Assembly: GCA_964498925.1 (NCBI GenBank)
Contig: CAZCKD010000121.1
Coordinates: 1 to 10,582 of the forward strand
From: Granulosicoccus sp964498925
GTDB taxonomy: Bacteria; Pseudomonadota; Gammaproteobacteria; Granulosicoccales; Granulosicoccaceae
Direction of reading: 5' to 3'
Length of the DNA stretch: 10,582 bases
The notes beneath the pieces are model-generated. The model saw nothing but the letters and a program-made list of their open reading frames with translations. It was not told where the DNA came from and did no database searches. The translations under genes were made by a program, and so were the position numbers. Below, one piece after another: positions 1-6,076 of this stretch. Position 1 is the stretch's first letter. Every line of letters begins with the position of its first letter.

Positions 1-256
1 GGCATTTGCCAATAAACGGTAGCAAGTGGTGCTCGCAGAGCGAATACATCTCTATATCTCTGACGATGACCATTTCATCGCTATCGGATTCGAAGACAGC
101 GCCGTTTAGCACCTCTTCCAGAGTCTGGTCGTACCCCTGTGTCAGGTAGGCCATTGCTTTGGCAGCTCTTTTTGGAGTATCGACTAGACCATCGCGATCC
201 AGATCTTCACCTATCGATTTTAAAATCTGTTCGTAGGCTGACTTAATTTCATCCAT
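1..256 (-). CDS. folE: GTP cyclohydrolase I, N-terminal part (cut by window edge)
   Basis: This is the first enzyme of tetrahydrofolate synthesis, a cytosolic homomultimer that converts GTP to 7,8-dihydroneopterin triphosphate. Only the first 85 codons are in the window; the family is usually about 180-220 residues. The reading shows the family's N-terminal pattern: a helical start, then DTPKRAAKAM, then a segment reading DEMVIVRDIEMYSLCEHHLLPFIGK. The Cys and first His of CEHH are the known zinc/active-site residues of the type I enzyme, so this is FolE type I and not the FolE2 form. The ATG at 256-254 fits because the protein then begins just before the first conserved helix. Its ribosome site is weak (AAAAAGACC directly upstream). 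The gene is transcribed away from fadE and has no evident functional link to it. The leader carries a hairpin at 296-320. The identification is firm. Confidence 0.95.
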   Translation of the reverse strand, partial: MDEIKSAYEQILKSIGEDLDRDGLVDTPKRAAKAMAYLTQGYDQTLEEVLNGAVFESDSDEMVIVRDIEMYSLCEHHLLPFIGKC

Positions 257-295
257 AGGTCTTTTTGAGCGAAGCGTGCCAATGAAAAAGGTTAG

Positions 296-320
296 TGCAG
301 GGGTCTTTTTGCCCCTTGCA
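296..320 (-). other. Hairpin in the folE 5' leader
   Basis: TGCAGGGG (296-303) pairs with CCCCTTGCA (312-320) with one bulged T, giving an 8-bp stem around an 8-nt loop. On the minus strand the loop reads CAAAAAGA, and the same 10-base word CAAAAAGACC recurs immediately before the folE ATG (267-258). No U-run follows on either strand, so it is not an evident intrinsic terminator. A role in folE translation is only inference. Confidence 0.4.
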
Positions 321-329
321 TAACTTTGG

Positions 330-335
330 ACTATA
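330..335 (-). promoter_or_regulatory. Possible folE -10 element
   Basis: The minus strand reads TATAGT here, five of six matches to the sigma-70 -10 consensus, about 75 bases before the folE start. No good -35 hexamer sits 16-18 bp upstream, so this is weak. If it is used, transcription would begin near 323 and the 296-320 hairpin would lie at the extreme 5' end of the message. Confidence 0.22.
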
Positions 336-653
336 GCTGAATTTGATGCATTTCAGGCAGGAATACAGCGCAATTTGAAGTATGCAGGTCGTTATGGCGT
401 CGCCATTGCATTTGCACTGCGTACGCACGGCACGCGCGAATCGCTAAAGGCAATGAACCGAAATACAAGTTGTGAGTCCATGGAATATAACGAATTCTAA
501 AATATCGTAAAAAAACGGGCAGATAGCCGTTAAGACGCCGTAACAAAGGTTGGTTACACTAAAATGTCTGACGGATTCTGTATATCGTAAGTAATTAAAG
601 TGATGCAGGTTCCAGCTGTGTAATGATGGGCGACTCTACTGTATTGATGAGTC

Positions 654-667
654 GCAAACGCGTTTGC
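654..667. promoter_or_regulatory. Candidate PsrA-type operator upstream of fadE
   Basis: GCAAACGCGTTTGC is a perfect 14-bp palindrome centred about 68 bp before the fadE ATG. It fits the published PsrA consensus (C/G)AAAC-N2-4-GTTT(G/C) exactly, with N2. PsrA is a TetR-family regulator in pseudomonads and other gammaproteobacteria that releases from DNA on binding long-chain fatty acids and represses beta-oxidation genes. The site lies 10 bp upstream of the proposed -35 hexamer. No psrA gene is in the window, so the regulator is inferred from the site and the target gene alone. Confidence 0.5.
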
Positions 668-677
668 TTCGAACCCT

Positions 678-706
678 TTGAGACGGGGCAGACTCTGGTG
701 TTTTAT
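678..706 (+). promoter_or_regulatory. Candidate sigma-70 promoter of fadE
   Basis: TTGAGA (678-683, five of six to TTGACA) and TTTTAT (701-706, four of six to TATAAT) are separated by exactly 17 bp. Transcription would start near 713, giving a short leader that holds the GAGG ribosome site at 718-721, with 7 nt to the ATG. The -10 is only moderate, so another start further upstream is possible. Confidence 0.4.
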
Positions 707-728
707 CACCGATTATTGAGGTCAAAAA

Positions 729-3167
729 ATGGGAATAATATTCTGGTTACTAGTTCTAGCGGTAACTCTGTTTGTACTGTCCAAGTTCCGTCTGAGCTTG
801 CCAGTGGCAACGTTTGCCGGTGCAATGGTTCTTTTAGTAGCCTGGATGTTCGGGGCACTATCGGGTATCGCGGGCGCTATCTTGGTCTTGGTGGCCATTG
901 TTGCTGCGGTGCTGTTCAACGTTCGATCCCTGCGCCACAAGTTTGTGAGCCTGCCATTGCTCAAATACGTGCGTGCTGTGTTGCCGCCGATGTCCCAGAC
1001 CGAACGCGATGCAATCGACGCTGGCACCGTTTGGTGGGAGGCTGAACTATTTCGCGGTGCGCCGGATTGGAAAAAACTCACAGAATATCCGGAAGCAAAA
1101 TTGACCGCCGAAGAGCAGGCCTTTGTCGATGGTCCTGTCGAAACGCTGTGCTCCATGTTGGACGATTGGGCGATTACTTTTGAGACGAACAATCTGCCAC
1201 CGGATGTCTGGCAGTACATCAAAGACCAAAAGTTTCTCGGCATGGTTATCCCGAAGGAATATGGCGGGCTCGGCTTTTCAGCCATGGCTCACTCGGAGGT
1301 TGTCACCAAGCTGGGTACCCGGAGTGTCACAGGTGCGGTTAGTGTGATGGTGCCGAATTCTCTGGGGCCTGCAGAACTTTTACTTCACTACGGTACTGAT
1401 GAGCAGCGGGATTACTACTTGCCACGATTGGCCGTTGGTCAGGAAATTCCGTGCTTTGCATTGACTGGTCCCACATCAGGTTCTGATGCGGCAGCCATGC
1501 CTGACTACGGTATTGTTTGCCGTGGTGAGCACGAAGGCAAAGAAGTGCTTGGCCTGAGAGTCAGCTGGGATAAGCGCTACATCACCTTGGGCCCCATCGC
1601 TTCCTTACTCGGATTGGCGTTCAGGGCCTACGACCCCGATCACCTATTGGGTGACGAAGAAGACTTAGGCATCACCTGCGCACTCATTCCAACCGATACT
1701 CCGGGAGTGAACATCGGGCGTAGACATTTTCCGCTCAACCAGGCGTTTATGAACGGTCCTAACAGCGGTAAGGATGTTTTCATTCCTTTAGAGTGGATCA
1801 TTGGTGGCGGTGAAATGGTCGGCCAGGGGTGGCGCATGTTGATGGAATCGTTGTCAGTCGGCCGTGGAATATCCCTGCCTTCTAACGGTGCCGCTTCGGG
1901 TAAAACGGTATCGCGCTTTGTGGGTGCTTATTCTCGCGTGCGCAAACAGTTCAATCTGCCAATTGGTAAGTTCGAAGGCATTGAAGAAGCCTTGGGTCGC
2001 ATTGCCGGCATGACCTACACGATGGATGCCGGACGGCGTTTAACGTGTGCAGCTCTCGATCAAGGTGAAAAGCCCTCCGTGGTTTCAGCCATTCTCAAGT
2101 TCTACAACACGGAGAGCATGCGAACCGTGGTCAATGATGGCATGGATATCATTGGCGGAAAGGGTATTTGTATGGGGCCCAGCAACTTCCTTGGCCGACC
2201 TTATCAAGCGATACCGGTTGGCATCACGGTTGAGGGTGCAAATATCCTTACCCGAAGTCTGATCATCTTTGGTCAAGGAGCCATCCGTTGTCACCCATGG
2301 CTTATGGCAGAAATCACAGCTGCCTCGTTGCCGAATAAGCAAGAGGCTTTAGAAAGCTTTGATGAAGCTCTGATGGGGCACCTGGGGTATGGCATTCAGA
2401 ATGGTGCACGTTCACTCTTTCATGGTGTCACCAAAGGCATGTTTGCTGATTCGCCGATTACCGGGCCGAATGCTAAGTACTACAGACGCCTATCCCGAAT
2501 GAGTGCTGCTTATTCCTTCCTGGCAGACTTTGCCATGTTGTTCCTTGGCGGTGGTCTGAAACGACGGGAAATGCTTTCCGGACGTTTTGCAGATGGCCTT
2601 ACGCACATGTACATGGCTTCTGCGGTACTTAAGCGATTTGAGGATACCGGTCGTCCAGAAGCTGATCAGCCGCTGCTTGAGTGGTCCGTACGCAATTCTC
2701 TGTTCCAGACTCAAGTTGCACTGGATCAAATTCTGCGTAACTTCCCCAGCACTCCGGTTGGGCTGTTATTGCGGGGCATTGTCTTTCCTTTGGGACGCAG
2801 ATTCCGCACACCGAATGACAATCTGACACAAGCCTGTGCACGTATTCTGATGAGTGAATCAGAGGCACGTGACCGATTGACTGAAGGGGTTTACTTGAGT
2901 GACGATCCTGAAGACGTCACCGGTAGCATTGAGTTCGCGATGAAAGCCGTTATTGCAGCAACGCCTGCGGAACGTAAGATCAAGGAATCAGGTCGTAAGA
3001 TTCCTTATGACATGGACTACCCGACGTGGCTACAGCAGCTCACTGCAGATGACATCATCACTGCCGAAGAAGCCGAGCTACTGCAGACGTCAGCAGTTGC
3101 AACGAAACGTGTGATTGATGTTGATGACTTTCCGAACGACGTGCAGCAGAGTGCTACAGCAGCGTAA
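729..3167 (+). CDS. fadE: Membrane-anchored acyl-CoA dehydrogenase FadE
   Basis: This FAD-dependent enzyme catalyses the first step of fatty-acid beta-oxidation, acyl-CoA to trans-2-enoyl-CoA, at the inner membrane. The 812 residues match the E. coli FadE length (814) and layout. Hydrophobic segments at about 2-18, 24-44 and 46-63 are followed by a FadE signature, PPMSQTERDAIDAGTVWWE. The acyl-CoA dehydrogenase core follows, with VPNSLGPAELLLHYGT, CFALTGP near 242-248, DKRYITLGPIA, and VEGANILTRS near 501-510. By alignment with E. coli, Glu502 in the last motif is the likely catalytic base. The C-terminal third corresponds to the FadE-specific ACDH_C domain. The flavin-proximal motif reads GPTSGSDA, where E. 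coli has SPEAGSDA. The start is supported by GAGG at 718-721. It stands alone on this strand and converges with the fadL operon. A PsrA-like operator suggests fatty-acid induction. The identification is secure. Confidence 0.97.
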   Translation: MGIIFWLLVLAVTLFVLSKFRLSLPVATFAGAMVLLVAWMFGALSGIAGAILVLVAIVAAVLFNVRSLRHKFVSLPLLKYVRAVLPPMSQTERDAIDAGTVWWEAELFRGAPDWKKLTEYPEAKLTAEEQAFVDGPVETLCSMLDDWAITFETNNLPPDVWQYIKDQKFLGMVIPKEYGGLGFSAMAHSEVVTKLGTRSVTGAVSVMVPNSLGPAELLLHYGTDEQRDYYLPRLAVGQEIPCFALTGPTSGSDAAAMPDYGIVCRGEHEGKEVLGLRVSWDKRYITLGPIASLLGLAFRAYDPDHLLGDEEDLGITCALIPTDTPGVNIGRRHFPLNQAFMNGPNSGKDVFIPLEWIIGGGEMVGQGWRMLMESLSVGRGISLPSNGAASGKTVSRFVGAYSRVRKQFNLPIGKFEGIEEALGRIAGMTYTMDAGRRLTCAALDQGEKPSVVSAILKFYNTESMRTVVNDGMDIIGGKGICMGPSNFLGRPYQAIPVGITVEGANILTRSLIIFGQGAIRCHPWLMAEITAASLPNKQEALESFDEALMGHLGYGIQNGARSLFHGVTKGMFADSPITGPNAKYYRRLSRMSAAYSFLADFAMLFLGGGLKRREMLSGRFADGLTHMYMASAVLKRFEDTGRPEADQPLLEWSVRNSLFQTQVALDQILRNFPSTPVGLLLRGIVFPLGRRFRTPNDNLTQACARILMSESEARDRLTEGVYLSDDPEDVTGSIEFAMKAVIAATPAERKIKESGRKIPYDMDYPTWLQQLTADDIITAEEAELLQTSAVATKRVIDVDDFPNDVQQSATAA

Positions 3168-3181
3168 GTGGGAAACGGTGA

Positions 3182-3218
3182 GAAACTCCTGACAAAGGCG
3201 AAACCTATCGGGAGTTTC
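3182..3218. repeat. Inverted repeat after the fadE stop
   Basis: GAAACTCC (3182-3189) and GGAGTTTC (3211-3218) are exact reverse complements separated by 21 bases, beginning 15 bases after the fadE stop codon. No T-run follows, so this is not a canonical intrinsic terminator. It could protect the 3' end of the fadE transcript or be chance. Confidence 0.4.
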
Positions 3219-3305
3219 AATCCCAGTGAGTCATAGCCGGACAGATCGCGGGTGTGCAGACTAGCGAGTATGCTGTTCTAAAAGCAGATAAGAATTCGGC
3301 AAACA

Positions 3306-3374
3306 AAAAAAGCGCTATTGGCATTTGCAGTGAAGAGTTTTAAGTCTTCAAGCAAACACTAATAGCGCTTTTTT
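3306..3374. terminator. Bidirectional intrinsic terminator
   Basis: AAAAAAGCGCTATT (3306-3319) and AATAGCGCTTTTTT (3361-3374) form a perfect 14-bp stem. The T-tract on the plus strand and the A-tract that becomes U on the minus strand let it work both ways. Inside the loop two further stems stack: TTTGC (3324-3328) with GCAAA (3352-3356), and GAAGA (3332-3336) with TCTTC (3345-3349). It lies between fadE and the convergent chalcone-isomerase-like gene, where a shared terminator is expected. Confidence 0.88.
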
Positions 3375-3461
3375 ATTGTAGAAAATACAGTGCCTAACGA
3401 ATAGCAGTTCAGAGCCTGTAAATTCTGATGGTACGTACGTGCTAGCTAACTGCTGAATCGT

Positions 3462-4055
3462 TTAATTACCCAGCATGCCCTTCTTCAATGAAGCTTGCGC
3501 AGGCTTGTCTGACAGCCAGATGCCAAACAGCGCTTGTTTAAATTCAAGGCCGGGGATGACAGTGACTGATTCGTCGCCATTCATTAAATGAGTACCGACA
3601 CCAGGCTCGTAAGCTAATGTCATCTCAGTACCCGGTTTGATCTTATCCGGAAGTACGCCGATGAACTGATCTATTTGAGCTTGGATGGGGGCAGTATTAT
3701 CACCTGTGGATTTCTTGAAGCCCGTCTTCAAAGCGCCGACCATCTTCTTGCGAGTTAGAAAGTCTGACAGCGTATTTAAGCGAATGGCCATTGCCTTATC
3801 TGCACCGATGACATCAGCAGCAGAGGCACCAGCATCGCCCGAATAAAGACTTCCTACATAAAGCTTGATGAAGAGTCGCTTACGTAAGCCGGCACCGCGC
3901 AGTGGCACATCTTCTCCACCAACAGTAATACTGTCATCTAACGTGACGCCTGCTACTTTGGCAGCATTGGCAGTACCCATGAAAAACAGTGCGCTGAACA
4001 ACAGCGCACTGATTGACATAAGTCTGCTTTTCTTAGCGATTGCAGACATAGACAT
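3462..4055 (-). CDS. Secreted chalcone-isomerase-like protein
   Basis: This 197-residue protein belongs to the bacterial chalcone isomerase-like family (the Chalcone_3 type of Pfam). Residues 1-31 form a Sec signal peptide: basic KKSR, a hydrophobic stretch, and a TANA/AKV cleavage site, so the mature protein should be periplasmic. The family signature is clear. VAGVTLDDSITVGG opens the domain, GAGLRKRLFIKLYVGSLY follows at 54-71, then IDQFIGVLPDKIKPG, PGVGTHLMNG and, at the end, FGIWLSDKP from 177. Bacterial members have no established enzyme activity. The CHI fold in plants also includes fatty-acid-binding proteins. It is the last gene of the fadL-lipase operon, and its ATG overlaps the lipase stop (TAATG), which implies translational coupling. 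An alternative start at Met3 leaves the signal peptide intact. From the context I infer a lipid- or fatty-acid-binding role. Family assignment is confident; function is not. Confidence 0.87.
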   Translation of the reverse strand: MSMSAIAKKSRLMSISALLFSALFFMGTANAAKVAGVTLDDSITVGGEDVPLRGAGLRKRLFIKLYVGSLYSGDAGASAADVIGADKAMAIRLNTLSDFLTRKKMVGALKTGFKKSTGDNTAPIQAQIDQFIGVLPDKIKPGTEMTLAYEPGVGTHLMNGDESVTVIPGLEFKQALFGIWLSDKPAQASLKKGMLGN

Positions 4056-6070
4056 TACTCTACCGCCTGAACGACAGTGGCATCAGTAATCGGCAACAAA
4101 GCACCTTGAGAGGCTGCGAATGTCGCTGTTTGCGTCTGCATTTCTATCGTGGCTTCAAGGCTTGCCGCTGGGCTTAGGATAGACCCGTGATCACCTGCAG
4201 TGAATTTGACCAAAGCACTGCCGCTGGTTGTTGCAGCAACCTGCTGCAATCCCAGTAATCGCGCCAGAGGATCTGTGCCTGACAATGGTGCCGTTGGCAC
4301 ATTGTTAGGTACCACCGTATCACCGATGACTTCAATCAAATGGATCTGCGTGTTGCCAGAAGCAGCAAGCGTTGTTGCGTGATTGATCGGATCGCCTGAA
4401 TCTACCAGCGTCTGAGCAGCAGTTAGGAAGGTATTGAAATCCGCTGACCCTTCTTCAATGCCGGCACCCGCAAGACCTGCAACAATCTCAGGGCCGAAAG
4501 ACTCTGAGTTGGCGAGCAGTTGGGCAATTCCGCCACCAGGCATAGCCAGTGTTGCAGACTGAAACTCTGGAGAATAAGAAAGCATGGTTCCGCCGACAAT
4601 ACCGCCGAGAGAATGACCTACAAAGTTCAGGTTGCTTGCATCAAGCGTTAAGCCTTGCACCTGTGCAGTACTCAAACTAGCACTCAAGACAAATAAATCT
4701 GCGACTGCCTGTCGAAGGTTATCTCTTGAATTTGCGAGGTTAAGTAGGTTGTAGAAATGCGTTCCCGAACCATCGATTTCGCCATCGGCAGGTAAAACGT
4801 CGATATCGAATGTTCGCTCTCTTTCGTCAAATGGTGTGTTATCAGCGTGGAACGGGATCGTGTTGTCCACTAATCCGTGTAACGGCATGTCGATGCCAAT
4901 GACTACGCGCCCGGCATCGGCCATAGCATCAGAAATGGCGAGCATTTGTGTTCTGTTGCCTGTGATTCCGTGCTGGAAGATAGTGACCGGCCAGCCAGTC
5001 GGTGGCATAGCGCCTGCGCCCGCAGAATTTTCATTGGGTACAGACATGATGACCGGAATAGTTTCTATAGAAGTTGCTACAGGTGCGTATTCCGGTGTGC
5101 CAGTTCCCCCGATAGCACCGACGACATTCGTAGAGGCATTCTGCCAAAAGCTGTTTAGAGCTGCCAGTGGGTTACCGTCTTCTCCGACTGCTTGCTGATA
5201 GTAGGGGATAGAAAGTGATCCAATGTAGATGTTTGCTTTACCTTGGCCACCAACACTGCTGGTATCGTTCTGAGAATCACCCAATACGAGCGGTCCAGCG
5301 CCGGACTGATCTTTTGTCGCCTGCAGGACTTCACGGATGGATTGCGTCTTGAAGACCCAAGATAGCGCAACGTCTTCCGGATTAACGCCTGCGCCTTGAG
5401 CGGCCAGTAGTTGACTGCCCGTAGCCTGCCGCAATTGTTCCAAAGAAGGATCAGCAAGAACTGTTGGGCTCTTGAGTAGGTCGAAAACAAATCCCGCTTC
5501 CAGGCCATCACCACTGGCATCGGTGATGCCGTTGGTTAGCACTACAAGATAACTAGTATTAGCTTTTAAAGGTACCGTAGGTACGAGTACCAACTGCCCA
5601 TCAATTTCCTGTGCCGCTAATAGCGCAGGATTACTGATTTCGCCGGTCACTCCAGTCACCGCAATGCCTGCTTGAGTAGTCACTTCCAGAATGCGAATAG
5701 TATCGCCAACGCGAAGAGAGGCTGGATCAAGTGCTTCGCTAACAGGCGTCAGTATGGGTGACGTTGTTGAGAATCCGTCTTGCTGATTCAATGCCACTAG
5801 CGGGTTAGATAAGGTTTGGTCATCATCAGCCGCAATCGGGAAATTCAATGTCCCGTCAGTTGAGCCTACGAAGAACAAACTATTCGGAAAAGGCAGAACT
5901 GGTGCTGCCGGGTCCGGATTAAAGAGCGCCTGTGGTGGGCTGACCGCGGCCACTTCAGCGGCACGTTCTGCTTCACTAGCGGCAAAATCGTGATCGGAGC
6001 TACCACTACATGCGGCGAGCGCTCCTACAATTGGCGTCATTACCAATAATGGATGGAGTTTCATGTTCAT
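4055..6070 (-). CDS. VolA/Pla-1-like surface lipase lipoprotein
   Basis: This is a 671-residue alpha/beta-hydrolase lipoprotein resembling the Vibrio VolA lysophospholipase and Aeromonas Pla-1/cef lipases. A lipoprotein signal ends in LAAC with the lipidated Cys at residue 21. Residues up to roughly 270 form the family's N-terminal region, with FNPDPAAPVLPFPNSLFF near its start. The hydrolase domain shows FQHGITGNR (His367-Gly368, oxyanion region) and VGHSLGG with nucleophile Ser487. Asp584 in IGDTVVPN and His628 in AGDHGS would complete the triad. It probably hydrolyses lipids or lysophospholipids outside the cell and feeds the fatty acids to FadL, whose gene lies 6 nt upstream. Surface exposure is inferred from the family. 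AGAGG at 6078-6074 is only 3 nt from the first ATG but 9 nt from Met3 (6064-6062), so translation may start at Met3. It is shorter than the roughly 800 residues I recall for Pla-1. Confidence 0.86.
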   Translation of the reverse strand: MNMKLHPLLVMTPIVGALAACSGSSDHDFAASEAERAAEVAAVSPPQALFNPDPAAPVLPFPNSLFFVGSTDGTLNFPIAADDDQTLSNPLVALNQQDGFSTTSPILTPVSEALDPASLRVGDTIRILEVTTQAGIAVTGVTGEISNPALLAAQEIDGQLVLVPTVPLKANTSYLVVLTNGITDASGDGLEAGFVFDLLKSPTVLADPSLEQLRQATGSQLLAAQGAGVNPEDVALSWVFKTQSIREVLQATKDQSGAGPLVLGDSQNDTSSVGGQGKANIYIGSLSIPYYQQAVGEDGNPLAALNSFWQNASTNVVGAIGGTGTPEYAPVATSIETIPVIMSVPNENSAGAGAMPPTGWPVTIFQHGITGNRTQMLAISDAMADAGRVVIGIDMPLHGLVDNTIPFHADNTPFDERERTFDIDVLPADGEIDGSGTHFYNLLNLANSRDNLRQAVADLFVLSASLSTAQVQGLTLDASNLNFVGHSLGGIVGGTMLSYSPEFQSATLAMPGGGIAQLLANSESFGPEIVAGLAGAGIEEGSADFNTFLTAAQTLVDSGDPINHATTLAASGNTQIHLIEVIGDTVVPNNVPTAPLSGTDPLARLLGLQQVAATTSGSALVKFTAGDHGSILSPAASLEATIEMQTQTATFAASQGALLPITDATVVQAVE

Positions 6071-6076
6071 TAGCCT

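Larger units (their letters stand above)
257..728. other. Intergenic region between divergent folE and fadE
   Basis: No convincing gene lies in this stretch of about 470 bases. It contains the folE leader with a bulged hairpin (296-320), a possible folE -10 element (330-335, minus), the palindromes at 394-406 and 418-427, and the fadE control region (654-721). The open frames here, such as 331-546 minus (TTG start, no Shine-Dalgarno sequence, unrelated composition), look like chance. Confidence 0.7.
3168..3461. other. Intergenic region between convergent operons
   Basis: No gene is seen here. The stretch holds an 8-bp inverted repeat just after the fadE stop (3182-3218) and the bidirectional terminator at 3306-3374. 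The rest is unremarkable. Confidence 0.7.

Noticed and set aside
296..320. Hairpin read as an intrinsic terminator
   Set aside because: Neither strand has a T-run directly after the stem, and no gene ends here. It lies in the folE leader.
331..546. 71-codon open frame on the minus strand upstream of folE
   Set aside because: It starts with TTG without a ribosome site, has no recognisable domain or signal, and overlaps the palindromes of an intergenic region. It is probably chance.
623..1045. 140-codon plus-strand frame overlapping the start of fadE
   Set aside because: Most of it lies in another frame inside fadE, and its Cys/Arg-rich composition is typical of a shadow frame. The fadE start has a good ribosome site of its own.
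722..1285. 187-codon minus-strand frame antisense to fadE
   Set aside because: It is a long antisense shadow with no family resemblance, fully inside a confidently identified gene.
5155..5520. 121-codon minus-strand frame inside the lipase gene
   Set aside because: It is an alternative frame within the lipase coding region, which has clear triad motifs. Nothing in the frame resembles a protein family.
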